Assembly: GCA_949825045.1 (NCBI GenBank)
Contig: OX463814.1
Span: 33,064,383 to 33,128,382 of the forward strand
Reading direction: 5' to 3'
Source: Argyresthia goedartella
Lineage: Eukaryota > Arthropoda > Insecta > Lepidoptera > Argyresthiidae
Length of the DNA stretch: 64,000 bases
Under the pieces are notes generated by a model. The model was not told where the DNA came from. It saw only the letters and a program-made list of their open reading frames with translations, and searched no databases. This document shows positions 11,810-23,530 of the stretch, in pieces (positions within the stretch are counted from its first letter, which is position 1; each line of letters starts with the position of its first letter). The position numbers and the translations under genes are program-made.

Positions 11810-12070
11810 CAGGGTGTAACAGATGCGGGGTGACAAGCCGAAAAGAGTTGTTTGCGACATATTTTGAACGATTTTCTCTATGAATCTGATTTGATCGGAG
11901 CAACTTTATTTTTTACTTCCCCATACAAATCAGCTGACCTGCAGCTCGGCCCAAAATGTACTGAAAAGTGAAAAACAATGCTGATCAAATCAGTTTAATC
12001 AAGAAAGATGTTCAGAATGATGGCCTTAACAACCGTCTTTCGGCATATATACCCTTTCTGTAAAATCCTG
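11810..12070. mobile_element. hAT-like MITE (tentative)
   Basis: The left end CAGGGTGTAACAGA and the right end read inward (CAGGATTTTACAGA) form an imperfect terminal inverted repeat. They resemble the CAGGATGTAA ends of the hAT element at 32873-34851. It is about 260 bp with no coding capacity. The flanking 8-bp sequences do not form a convincing target duplication. It abuts the C-terminal end of the P-element transposase. Confidence 0.4.
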
Positions 12071-12075
12071 TACAG

Positions 12076-15000
12076 TTAAATAGTAACCGGTAAACCAGAA
12101 AAATGTAAATATTTATTAAGAACTTGCCGTTTTGACACTTGAGGCGTAGCGTTTTTTGCCAAGTAATGCAGTCTTATATTGGTATATCTTTCCATTACAG
12201 CTTTTATCAGTAATATTAGATGATTATCCATTGGGTTTTGTTCGAATTGGTGAAAATTTATTTCGTTGAACAGATTCATGCCAATGAATCGGGGTAGTGC
12301 TTTAGACATTAATGATTGTTTTAAATTTTTAACCCTAACCTTTATTTTGTCTTTGGTAAGCACAGTTGATTTTATGATCACTTCCATGTTTTTGCAAATT
12401 GTTATAACGTCATGGGAAGGATCTGCCTTTCATGGTGGAGAAATTAACTGACATAGTGTTGTTTGCTGATGATACTTCAATGGTCTTCAAAATTGAAAGA
12501 CAAAAAGGAGATTTTGATGATGTTAATGGTGTATTGTCTTTAACCTTGAATTGGTTCACAGTTAATAATTTATTGTTAAACGCTGGTAAAACCAAGTGTA
12601 TCAAATTCTCACTTCCAAATGTCAGGCAAGTTGAGACCAGTTTGGTGTTAGACAACAGCACGTTAGAATTGGTAAATGATACGAAGTTTCTTGGAATAAC
12701 CATTGATAGTAAATTGCAGTGGGGACCCCACATAGATAAATTGGCTGGTAAATTAAGTTCTGCGGCTTACGCTGTTAGGAACATCAGACAAAGCACGGAT
12801 GTGGCTACATCTAGGCTAGTATATTTTAGTTACTTTCATAGTGTGATGTCCTATGGTATCTTGTTGTGGGGGAAAGCAGCGGATATTCAAACTATTTTTA
12901 TTTTACAGAAAAGAGCTATTCGAGCAATTTATAATTTAAAACGAACAGACTCCTTAAGAGAGCTTTTTAAAGAAATTGACATACTAACAGTAGCTAGTCA
13001 ATTTATTTTCGAAAATATAATGTATGTCCGCAAGAACCTTACAACATTTTCCAAACTTAGCGACAGCTGTAATGTTAACCTAAGAAATAATCACAGACTA
13101 TGTGCGCCCCGTTTTAGACTCGCGAAGGTTAGCAATTCTTTCAAGGGTCAGTGCATTCTCTACTACAATAAGATACCTCTGGATATTTTGAAATTGCCAT
13201 TTGAGCAATTTAAAAAGCATGTTAAAGCGACTTTGTCGAAAAAGGGATATTACAATGTTCAAGATTACTTAAATGACAGGACTGTATGGGGTTAATCTGG
13301 CTCAACACAGACCTTGCTGTTAATAATTTTGTAATTATTTATTCCTGCTTATTAATCATAACAATTAAATTTTTCATATTTGTATTAGTTAAGCACAACC
13401 TATTTTTAAAAGAGATCTAAAAATAAATCTGTGGGAGTTTCTACGCCCTTCTTCTCCCACAGTGGTCCAATGTAGAGAAGAGGCAAAAAATGACGTTTGC
13501 TAAGTATATGTAAATATCTACAGTAATAAAGTACTTTGACTATTGACTATTGACTATTGAAGGATATATTAAGCCGCCTTTATCCTTGAGTTTTATAAAC
13601 TTATGTGTATCGTCCGGGCCGCTTGACAGTAGCGCGCTTGTGCATACGTCGCATTTCACAGTTTTAATCAGAGCATGAACGACGAAGCCAGCTACGTAAG
13701 TTATGGTTTGTGAGCTGTATTGTGTTAGAACATCAACCATCATTTCTACTTCTTCGTCGAATACTGCCATTTCATGTAATATATTTATGTCGTCACACTC
13801 TTCATCTCGTAATCGGGGATCGATAGTGTGGTTGATGCTAACAGCCGATGAACATGTCAGAAGGGACATCTTTTCGAGTGCTCGGCAGTTCCCACTGTCC
13901 ACGTCTCGGAGTTCTGACTTGACCATCAATTTTTTGTATATTGATTTGAATTGTCGTGCTGTTGGGTTTGTATTACAACCCCCGTGGCTTCGGATTTGGC
14001 CAAAAAGCAGCTCAAGATGGTCCCGACTAATCTTGTAAACAGGGAAGTAGCTTAGTTTTCGTTCTTTTTCAACTAGCCGAACATACAAATCTTTTAGGCT
14101 CTTTATACAGATCAAAAATCCGACAAAACCAGTTTTCCTCGATGAGTCAATTACTGCCGTACCATCCACAAGCTTCAATTTTTTCAGGTAATTTTCGGCT
14201 TTTTCCAGAAAATCAAAGATTCCAACCTTATTTTGTTCACAGATTGGCTTTTTGTAATGTAACTGGGCTACATGTCTGGAGTTCAATATATCAAATAGAT
14301 TGTTGACTATTTTCAGAAAGTTGACTGTGCCATCGACATTTTGAAAACCTGGTAAATTTAGTTCTGAGCAAAATGTTAATGCGACTGCCACATTGGGATG
14401 CCAATCTCACTTTCATTTTCTGGTTTTTAAAGAATATGTGGCCTCGACGCAATTTGTTAGCTAAGTGCATCTTTTCTTCTTCTTGGACATCGTTCAATTT
14501 TTTTAAATGTGCCCATTCCACTTCTTTTTGGGTTTCATCAACAAAGCTTCCTTTGGCTTCAAAAGCATTCCTCAATAACTTCAACATATGGCATGGATCG
14601 GGAAAGATGAAGATCGGTTTCTTTGTAACGGGATGTTCGAAATTTGTTTTTAAGTCTTCTATGTTCAGTGAGCACCCAAGTTCTTTAGTCATTGTCATAT
14701 TTGCAGGGCAGCCGTCAAAAGTAAGTGATGTTATTTCGATTCCCGTTTCTTGTAACAGTTCAAGACATTGTGTAAATAGATTCGCTCGTTGTTCTCCAGT
14801 AACACCAGCGACTAGAAAATACCCGACAGGTATCTTCCAAGGGGCATTAATTGCGGTTACTAGAAAAACTAGAGCTTCCTTTGCCTCGGGCAAAGAATCT
14901 GTATCGGCCATTTTGAAATTGCATATATCTACATATCCATGCATATACTCACCGTCCCACTCTACACGACGGCGAATGGCCATTTCATCGAGTACAACAT

Positions 15001-16462
15001 TACACACCAGTGTATAATCTGTATTTTCAACTTTCAGCTTGATAGCTTCAAATGACTCCTTTGTAAACCCGGGGTCGGAGTCAATCGCCTCGTACCATTT
15101 CCTTATGGTGCGAACGTGGGGAAGGCAAGATTGAAACTTTTGCCGCACATATTCGTAGGCCTTAGGCGAATAAAAATGAAGTGTACAGGCAAAAGTTCTC
15201 AATTCTGCTGAGTATTTTTCAGTGGATTTTTTGTCGACAGATTGTTTTTTCTCACATCGTTCAATGAGATCAGCCACTCCTACACCTAAACCTTCTAATT
15301 GTGTGACTTGATCAGAATTAACTAATTTTTGATCTTTAAGATCTCTCAGAACATCCTTCATGTTTAAAAATTTTTTGCAGTAGCAGCTGTTTTGTTTTTG
15401 AAGAGTTTTAATTTTCTTATTTTTTTGCTCGAGTACGATTTCGAATTGGTCTATCCGATGGCGCAGCTTCCTCTTGCGTGGGGTCTCGAAAATGCTGTGA
15501 TTTTCTTGATCCTTGTCCTGTAATTTGTATGTTTAATTTAGTTGCTTAACAGCAACTAACGTCTTCTTATCACAGGAATATGAATGGGCGATAGAAGTAT
15601 GATAAAGAAAGAAAGGTACCTTTAAATTAAGATAAATTGGGATCAAATGTGCCTTTGCCACCCAGCATGGAAAAAGGCGTGACACTGTCTATATGTTTAC
15701 TTTTATAAAATTAAATAAAATTACAATTCAAATAATAATTCAAATACATTTCTTACATTTTCATTACCTACTCTGTCCGTGGTCAGCAAAGACGGTTCTT
15801 CAGACTCAGCTTGTTTTGATGTCTAAAAATAAAGATGTAAATAAGTAACCCGAAGATTTTTATAAATTGTTTTAATTTGACCCGATTTACATCATTGCCG
15901 TCATCTCCTTCAGACATGCATTCATTCAAATGTGTTTTCTCTGGTTTTATGGTATCCTGAGACAAAAAGGTGCAAGCAATCAGTATTCAAATACGTATCA
16001 CGCAGTTTTTCATGTTAAAATTTCAAAAAAATACACCTGATCGCTGCTATCTCCTACAGAGACGCATTCATTGATATGGTTTTTCTCTGGATCTCTGGTA
16101 CCCTAATAAAATAAGATGCATTACTTAAAGTTATATGTAGTTAGTAAAGGAATTTATAATTTCAAGTAGATATTCAATTAATAATCTAGAAACAGTCTTT
16201 TTATAGTGGTATGGTGTAAGAAATATTTTAAACCTATCCATTGTATGAAATTAAATATAAATTACTAACATGAGACATCATAACTGGTATTTTCATCGTC
16301 GGCACTGCCCATGGCCACATTCGCCTGTATTTCTTTAATTTTTGAAAACATTTCTCCTCGAAATGAATTGAGCATATTTTACATTGTTTTTGTGGAAACC
16401 AGCGAGGCCCTCTCATTACCGCTTCGATCCATTTTTCTTTTATTTTTGGTTCACTAGGAAAA
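12076..16462 (-). pseudogene. P-element / THAP9-like transposase gene, interrupted and frameshifted
   Basis: Transposase of the P superfamily, which cuts and pastes DNA using an RNase H-like catalytic domain fused to a THAP DNA-binding finger. Visible coding pieces (minus strand): 16462-16270, the C-terminal half of a THAP finger (CSIHF zinc ligands, AVPTM motif); 16102-16037 and 15956-15891, two related 66-bp exons; 15822-15772, 51 bp; then 15517 onward, starting with a TPRK helix-forming segment and coiled coil, followed by the catalytic domain (LDEMA, TFDGCPANM) and the P-element C-terminal domain (SHGGCNTNPTA). All internal exons are multiples of three with GT/AG sites. A shift of frame occurs near 14391. 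A CR1-like LINE (12423-13558) splits the last exon, whose end lies at 12422-12079. The exon with the THAP start was not found. It cannot make a full protein. Confidence 0.88.
12423..13558 (+). mobile_element. 5'-truncated CR1-like LINE inserted in the P-element
   Basis: A single open frame from the FADD motif (LFADDTSMVF) to a stop at 13293-13295 encodes the palm/thumb and C-terminal part of a non-LTR reverse transcriptase, including SYGILLWGKA. The 3' end is a tandem TTGACTA tail (about 13535-13558). It is flanked by GAAGGAT at 12416-12422 and 13559-13565, a clean 7-bp target-site duplication. The same family recurs at 44212-46253 (minus) and as a scrap at 51825-51985. The endonuclease and most of the RT are absent through 5' truncation. 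Confidence 0.9.
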
Positions 16463-17000
16463 CTGAAACATTGATTAGCGTAATAAAATACATAACTTCA
16501 TCATTGAAGCAAATCGGAACAGTAAATATAAAAATCAAAATGGCGTCCAATATTCAAAATCTGACATCTTTATCATAATTTTAGTCTAACCGGGTCCCCA
16601 GATATCGATTTTGAAGTAAATCGGACTAGTAACTACGAAGTTCGAAATGTCGGCAACTTTTTCAAAATATGACAGAATCATGATTGGACCTCAACCGGAT
16701 CCCCAGATATAGATTTTGAGTCAAATCGGACTAATAACTATACAACCCCCTTATCCCGACTTTTTTGTGTCGAAATTACCCGTGTATTCTCCGTTCACAG
16801 TTGTTCTGCCTCCAGAGACCCCTTTGCCTCTCTTCTTTTTTTCAACAGAATCCTTACAGCTAGAAAGAGAGGCAAAGAGGTTTATGAAGGTAGAATAACT
16901 GTGAACGGAGTACATTCTGATTCGGACTTAGCCGAGAAATTCTCTTCGGACCTGACTGAAAGCATCGGAATTTCCGATCAATACTTATAACACCCCATTA
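16463..17000. repeat. Repeat-rich flank of the P-element with a long imperfect hairpin
   Basis: Two related segments (about 16540-16660 and 16630-16745) share CCGG.TCCCCAGATAT.GATTTTGA and AATCGGACTA words. A hairpin at 16783-16910 pairs CTCCGTTCACAGTT with AACTGTGAACGGAG and extends imperfectly for about 50 bp on each side of a short loop, including GCCTCTCTT. It may be an inserted MITE or part of the P-element 5' end. No THAP first exon is visible here. Confidence 0.5.
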
Positions 17001-18580
17001 TCCTTCGTCGGGCGAGGTTTTAAACATACTTAAAATCTAAACTGCCTATTTGGCAATCATTGGAATATCTAACAATAAACTTACGTATTATGAGTAATAA
17101 AATAACTATATTATTACATTATCTATATTAGTAATTGCGGAATGATAAAATCTATCGATTCAAAAACATAATTCTCCTATCAGTATCCCCATCACTATAT
17201 GTCGTCTCTGTTTGCGTGTGACAGTTCGCCTCCGTATCACGATGAATCTTTTCTTTCGTACTTAGATAAGAGTGAAATATTCATTGCGTGTTAGCTTGGC
17301 AATACGAAGTGAAATTAAGATACAAAACAAGCAATGTAGCAACAAACTTAGCTAGAACAACATGACATTGTCACTTTATGTCAATTCGTGACGAATTTTC
17401 CGCGAATGATTTATTTTCGTAATAATGTTTATTTCTTGTGTTTTAAGAAGAAATAATAGTTAGAATGAGACTTACAAGTGATATGTGACACCGGCGTTCT
17501 TGGAGTTCACAATCTCGCTTCTATTTTTGCACGTGAGTATTGCACAGGTCGGCATTTTAGAAAAACAACGGAAATGAATTCATCACTGCGGTCGCCCGGT
17601 GACTACCGAGAATTTTTAATATCGAACCTGTCGGAGCTACATTTGTTCGCACATGCCACGCCCCTCAACCTATCTCTCGATATCTGTGTCAGTGACTGAG
17701 TTGCGACCAAAGAACAGCCAAAGAACATTGGCTTATTTTTATCTAATATTTCCAAAGGGTCTATGAAAACCAACTACATCAAATAAAATCTACTTTTCAA
17801 ATGCAATTTCTCATAGTAGTAGAGATTTTTTATTAGAGATAAGCTCGTCTTTTTACTCTATTTTCATGTAACTCTTGTTTTCTTTCTATGATTTGTGTGT
17901 AATAAAGAAATTAAAGTAGACATTATAGGCCAGACATTTATCAATAGGAAAGTAATTTTACTTTTTCCATTACATTCCTACCCAGTCAAACGTCTCTAAT
18001 CCAATTCTGGCTGCATGGGGTTACTGTCCACTCTTACGATTTATCGATTAACTAACTTCTTTTTTTTGTGTTCAATCTCTCTCAAAAACTTAACACACTG
18101 ACTTCTTCCACCTATAAAATACCTACCGGCAACATATCAGCTCATAAGTCAAGTTATTGATTTTCATACAAAGATTACCCTCCATTTTACCCCTTAAGGG
18201 GCAGCAGTACACGAGATGTTGCTGTCCTATCACACCTTTAAATTCAAAAAATAAATTAAGATTCACATATATTCCCCACATTCATCCTTTTCCTCCGCTC
18301 GCTGGCAACTCTGCCACCCGCTCACGCCGCGTCATTATTTTAGAGATTTAAGTTTTTTCAACGATTCTGGGTCTTATAGGGTGGGAGGGACCGTAATCAT
18401 AATAATTAGATATCAAACATCACAAGGTAAGTTCGTTTGATTCTTAATTATACATCGTATTTCTCCCGAAGATGGTTACTATTACATGCAGATGTTTAGA
18501 GAAGCGTTGAAAAACTGATTGTAAAAGAAAGTTCTTCAATATAAGTTACAAAAAAGGGAAATGTACAAATAATTTTTTAA
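17001..18580. other. No gene recognised
   Basis: Several short open frames exist but none has splice context plus family resemblance. The stretch is AT-rich, with scattered GC-richer patches near 17500-17690 and 18290-18330. Confidence 0.4.
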
Positions 18581-18947
18581 CTGCTATTAGCTTTGTAAAA
18601 CAGCATTAACAAAATCATTCCTATTACAGGTAGTTACATCTCTATTATAGTATTTATAGAACACATGTGAGGACTGAGACCAGCCCGCAGCTTTCCTCAC
18701 CACTTCCAGGTTGATGCCCGCGCGGTGCGCCGCCGACGTCGACGCATGGTGAGTGCTGTGCGCACCGTACAATGATATGTCAATACCACTATCTTTAAGG
18801 ATCTTTTTTACCCAGTCGCCCAAAGTCTCAGATCCGACTTTCTTGTGGGGTTTCTGATAGCTTATAAAGAGATATTTATCTGTGGAGGAGCGGATCTCCC
18901 TTGATCTCTCAATTTAGGACTTTAGGGCCCGGGCCGGACAAACTTGA

Positions 18948-19150
18948 GGACTCTCTAATACATATGGCAAGAATCCGAGTGGCTGGAAAGCTCCGGGCAT
19001 CGAGGTTTTAATCAATTCATCAATTTTAATTAGGATCTTTTCACTTTCATAAATAATATTATCTATCTTGATAAGACTAAGTGTCTGCATTCGCTATGCC
19101 GATGCAAGAGCATTTAGTGACACTGTCTTAAATGACAACTGTTGAAGAGA
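18948..19150 (-). repeat. Left arm of a 203-bp inverted duplication in the recombinase gene
   Basis: Reverse-complement match to 19241-19443 (equal length, roughly 90 percent or better by eye). The arm encodes the segment LIKIDNIIYESEKILIKIDE of the recombinase on the minus strand. The 90-bp spacer (19151-19240) belongs to the plus-strand copy (PKYSTTWDP...GLYPNESL), so two recombinase fragments are joined head to head. Confidence 0.85.
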
Positions 19151-19240
19151 AATACTCTCTCAGCGCCTAAGTATAGCACGACATGGGATCCAAATATTGT
19201 GTTAGGCTATTTAGCCGGTCTCTATCCAAATGAGAGTCTT

Positions 19241-19443
19241 TCTCTTCAACAGTTGTCATTTAAGACAGTGTCACTAATTGTTCTTGCATCGGCACAGCGA
19301 TTGCTGACACTTAGTCTTATCAAGATAGATAATATTATTTATGAAAGTGAAAAGATCCTAATTAAAATTGATGAATTGCTTAGAACTTCGAGGCCCGGAG
19401 CTTTCCAGCCACTCGTTGTCTTGCCATATGTATTAGAGAGTCC
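19241..19443 (+). repeat. Right arm of the 203-bp inverted duplication
   Basis: Partner of 18948-19150. Together with the spacer it keeps the N-terminal recombinase region (19142-19443), which is absent from the minus-strand copy. Just past the arm, minus-strand reading resumes with the C-terminal end of the RT region. Confidence 0.85.
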
Positions 19444-20849
19444 TATTTGTTTCTACCGATGTTTTATAACAGTCGTTGTTATACATGGGGTCATTAATGC
19501 CTACCCCGCCAAGTTTCACCGGTAGGCTGAATAGTTCATATTCTAGTGACGTTATTTATCTGTCTAAGATTGATGGTATCAGTGTTGTCATGATGGTTTG
19601 TTTTAAAGTATGAAATTCCTTACAAGTGTTATCGATAACTATTTGTAAGTATCTCCATTTGCATTGGAGTGATTTTGTCAAGGCTGTATGTACAAGTTGT
19701 GGGTGTTTTTTACTTGCTTTTGATAGTAGTCTTATACATTCAATCCATTCGTTAACTTTTTCTTTGATGTACATACCAGTTTTGTACATATTTTCTGGCT
19801 GGCCATTAGCATTGCTAATGGATCACCCTGTATTGTTCCTTCCTTGCTTAAGATGAAATCATTTGAGCCTCTCAAGGCAAATTAATACGTAACCTCTATA
19901 TGTGTTGAAAGGAAATATTTCACAGCGCGGCCAGTAGATTCTAGCATTCCAGAGAGCGATTTGGCGACTCAGCGCGTTAAAGGCATTCGCGGCATCTCTT
20001 AGTAGGAGGTCTTCATCATCTTCACCTTCATTAAAACATTTAGTCATGGCATGAATCCCTCCTTCATTACCCGATTTCATACCTGCCCATAGCTGATCAG
20101 AGCCACATGCTAGTTGAACATCTAGCCCTGTTGCGGTCGCCATGGCTTTTGCAATGACGCGTTGTAGTATTTCACCTATGCCGATAGGGCGGACGCCTGG
20201 TCATTTATCCAGTGATATACCTCTTCTTGCCAATCGAGCTCTTATGCAGTTCCAATCGACAATTTCACTGCTGACTTTTCTAGTTAGTGCTGCGATTGAT
20301 TCTCTCAGTTCGGAGCTGTGATTCCCAAAGCGAAGTAAAAGTGATTTTCATTGTTCTGAGTCGGTGCCACTTGGTCCAGCTCCGCCAGAAAGTTGTCTAG
20401 CATTTTTTTTCTAGGTGGTTTGAAGTGTATCGACATTCGTCATAATGGGGAGGTCAGGTTGGTCTATAAAATATGATAGTTGTGAGGTTACTTGATTAGG
20501 ATGTTTGTCTTTAAATATTTTATGTACTGTTTTATTTCCTAATTTTTCAGGGGTCCAAGATTCCACCCCCTGATCTTTCCATTATTCATCTATTTGCTTG
20601 TATAATTTTTCCTTGCAACAAAAGGCGGCCAAATATTCTGGCAGTATGATCAGCGTCTTGTTTCTGTTTGTTTTTTGATGCTATTTTTGAGTTGTACATT
20701 AGAGTTTCTGCAATAAATTAATCATAATAATCTGATTTAGACATCTCCAATCTTCTTTGAAGTGTTCGCCTAATATCCTGACCTGATTTAACCAAATTCT
20801 CCCTCTGCACTACATAACAAGAATATTTTTTCAGAGTTTCCTTCTCGTG

Positions 20850-21960
20850 GTAGGTTGTTTGAGAGTTCTTTTATCTCTGTGGCAAGGAGTGTGGTTAGTT
20901 GTCTGCCTATATTTCCTTGTGGGATATTTTATTGCTTACAATTAATTCATTGATAAGTTGTTCAGGTGTCAGCAGATGTAAGTTGAAGCATCCTTGATAC
21001 GTGTCTGCGATAGTTTCCAACAAAGTGTTTTGTTGGTTTTTAGGGTTCCGTACCCGAAGGATTCCAAACGGGACCCTATTACTAAGACTCCGCTGTCCGT
21101 CCGTCCGTCCGTCCGTCCGTATGTCACCAGGCTGTATCTCAAGAACCTAGCTAGCTAGAGAGTTGAAATTTTCACAGATTATGTATTTATGTTGCCGCTA
21201 TAACAACAAATACTAAAAAACAGGATAATAGAAATATTTAAGGGGGCTCCCATACAACAATTCTTTCAATACCACATACAAACTTATGGATGCACCTGGT
21301 TACGTACATGGAGTGTGAAAGTAACCGCACCAGTAACTTTGTAAACAATATTTTGCTGTGTAAAATCCAAACTATTCACTCCACACCATCGCTTCCATTG
21401 AACGGTGGTACGGAACCATTCGTGCGCGATTTAGACTCGCACTTGACCAGTTTTTAAGTTATTGAGCACATTGCTAGCTAGGATGGATCCAATTGCAAAT
21501 TCGTTCGGTGTTTTTCAAGTTTTTAATCGCTTCCTCTAATAGGTGTAAAAGGTGTTGATATATTATTTTATACTGTTGGTTCATGATAATTTCAGTCTGT
21601 TTTAGAATATTATTTTCGGATTCTATTTTTGATCTCGGTTCTTCCACAGTTTTATGAGGTGTTTCTGATCAGCTTGAAGTTTGTTGATATCGCTCTTGTA
21701 CTGATTCGCGAATCTCTCGTGCAATACTCCGAATAGACTGTTTGCGAGATATCCGACCAGGTTGATGAGGCCGCACCGGCAGCACATTTTTGTCTGGCGT
21801 GTAGATTCCTCGATAGCCTTGCTGATGCTGCAACATTTGATTGTAGTACTGGAGTTCGTTGTACCCGTGATGTAATTGCAATAGTATACAATGTGCTCAT
21901 TCTCGCATTATGATGTACGATTTTTCCAATCTGTTGATGTACTCGTTGAAGGCTTTATTT
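20850..21960 (-). pseudogene. Envelope-like glycoprotein fragment (errantivirus/baculovirus F type)
   Basis: Minus-strand frames near 21660-21830 contain a fusion-peptide-like stretch (GLINLVGYLANSLFGVL) followed by a helix-forming region. A second piece near 20920-21030 continues the same kind of protein. The two pieces are separated by the dispersed repeat 21036-21456. Envelope genes of this type belong to insect endogenous retroviruses and some LTR elements, where they mediate membrane fusion (family knowledge). Frames are broken and no complete protein, signal peptide or anchor is present. No gag-pol of the same element is adjacent, and the neighbouring RT (18587-20600) belongs to a different class. 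Confidence 0.6.
21036..21456 (+). repeat. Near-complete copy of an abundant lepidopteran repeat
   Basis: It starts TTTTTAGGGTTCCGTACCCG, contains four to five tandem CCGT units after CGCTGTCCGT (about 21094-21120), and GTTGAAATTTTCACAGAT. It ends GACTCGCACTTGACCAGTTTTT. The order matches the repeat I know from many lepidopteran genomes. It interrupts the envelope-like fragment. Confidence 0.7.
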
Positions 21961-22345
21961 CGTTGCCAATACGGTTCAATGAGAAGTTCCATATCCGAAA
22001 TGTTTTTTCCCTTTCCTCACAATACGACTTGTAGGTAGACAGTTAGTATTTTTTGTGGTTGTAGATCTTTCCGTGAGAAGATTGCATATATATATGCATA
22101 TATATATATGCAAGACGTCACTTGACTGCTGAAGGATATCGTGCGGCTGCAGGCTGACGTCACCGAAATCCGAAGCAAGTTGGAGGCTTCGGAAGGCGTC
22201 TGTGTTGACCTGAAACGTTAGTTGTCAGTATTGCGTCAGGTTGATAGGTTGCTGCCGACGCAGCGAATCGTCGACGTGCGCGATGATAACACGGCGATCA
22301 GCAATAATGAAAAAAATCGGTTCGGCAGCAAGTACCGTACAAGCA

Positions 22346-22699
22346 ACTTCTCTTGAGAAGAATAAATTTTATCGAATTTAAAGAATTTTCACGAAAAAGA
22401 TGACGTCATAGTGGGTCCGCCATTTTGAATTTTAAAAAACTGATGAAAGATTCGAAACCAGCACCCTCAAAAACCCACATCTACCCCTCAATACTTGGAA
22501 TTACATACAAAATTAACGTTGCGTGTTCAAAAAAGTCAGTTTTTTACAAATAAAAAACGAACCGCTGGACCGATTTTTTCTAGACTCCTTTCAGATCTAA
22601 GTCATGACGTGGCGTATCGATTGATATGGTCATCAAAGCGATTCGGTCCAGTAGTTATTGAGAAAACGAATTCCATAATTTTGATCACGTACATACGTA

Positions 22700-22737
<38 letters not shown>

Positions 22738-22850
22738 TCACTCTAAAAATGATTGCAAATGATTCTCCAGGTCTTAAAACGTAAAGAAAACACAAAATTA
22801 CCTATTTCAATTTTCAGACCTATTATAATAACTTCTCAAGAGAAGTTAAA
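22346..22850. mobile_element. Insertion with CTTCTC(T/A)(T/A)GAGAAG ends
   Basis: The ends are short palindromes: CTTCTCTTGAGAAG at about 22347 and CTTCTCAAGAGAAG at about 22832. A (CA)n microsatellite of about 30 bp lies at 22704-22733. The segment splits a LINE ORF1. The element class is unknown; no transposase is encoded. Confidence 0.45.
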
Positions 22851-23530
22851 AACAGCAACTAACCTAGTTACGCGAGTTGCTAAGCCCGCGTTAGCAAATA
22901 TCGCACCGCCTCGTGACATCACGAAGCCGAGTCAACCAGCACCGGATGCGGTTTCTTCTGGAACTTCCAAAAAACTGGAACCCAGAAGGACACCTATGCT
23001 GCTGTGTCCCGCCGTGCCCACCGCCGCCGCCCGCGCCCCGCACCACCCGCCGCCGAACAACAGAAGCTGCAGGCTGCGCCGCGCGCCCCGCCGGCCAGGT
23101 CCGCCTGTGGCCCGCCAAACGCGACTGTCGATGGGGAAGGCTTTATCCTGGTCCAAAACAGGAAGCGCTCCAGACGCAGCCGCAATCAGCGTGGCACAGC
23201 CCCCGCCGTTGAGTGCAGCCTCAAAGCTGCCGCTCCCACTGCACAGATTTACCTTTCCAGGATCGACGTGAACTTACGAGGACGTTGAGCGCCACATCCT
23301 GGAAAGGCTGTAGAAAAATCCGCCGTCTGGTTTCAAGGAGTTGAATGTACAGATTGAGATTTGGAGTCAGAAAGACCCAAGGACTTCCTGTCATTCAAAC
23401 TTCGGGTGCCGGCGGACCCGAAGACGATGTTTCTGGCCAAAGGTTACTGGCCGGGGGGCATCCTTTTCCGACGCTACAGGGAAGCGAAACCTAGGAAGAA
23501 AATCCCTAGCTAGGCTAGATAATATTTTGT

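Larger units (their letters stand above)
18587..20600 (-). mobile_element. Degenerate tyrosine-recombinase retroelement (Ngaro/DIRS-like)
   Basis: On the minus strand the order is reverse transcriptase then tyrosine recombinase, as in YR retroelements. RT pieces: [18 protein letters not shown] at about 20130-20195, [12 protein letters not shown] near 19965-20000, KEGTIQGDPLAM near 19810-19850, and LPVKLGG near 19520-19545. QGDPLAM is diagnostic for this RT group. The recombinase C-terminal half is at 18587-18900: HSTHHAS, AAGWSQSS and the terminal YKYYNRD. The family's HxxR box reads HxxH here, so a catalytic Arg is missing. Stops and frame changes break all parts. The N-terminal recombinase half is present only in the opposite orientation (19142-19443) because of an internal inverted duplication. 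Confidence 0.8.

Noticed and set aside
12410..12733. 107-codon minus-strand open frame over the CR1-like insertion
   Set aside because: Antisense of the LINE RT frame; the same antisense frame recurs in the other family copy (45018-45437).
14373..15017. 214-codon plus-strand open frame
   Set aside because: Antisense shadow of the P-element transposase catalytic domain.
22891..23288. Several overlapping GC-rich open frames on both strands
   Set aside because: All overlap the Pro/Arg-rich ORF1 of one LINE; only the plus-strand ORF1 has a recognisable ending.
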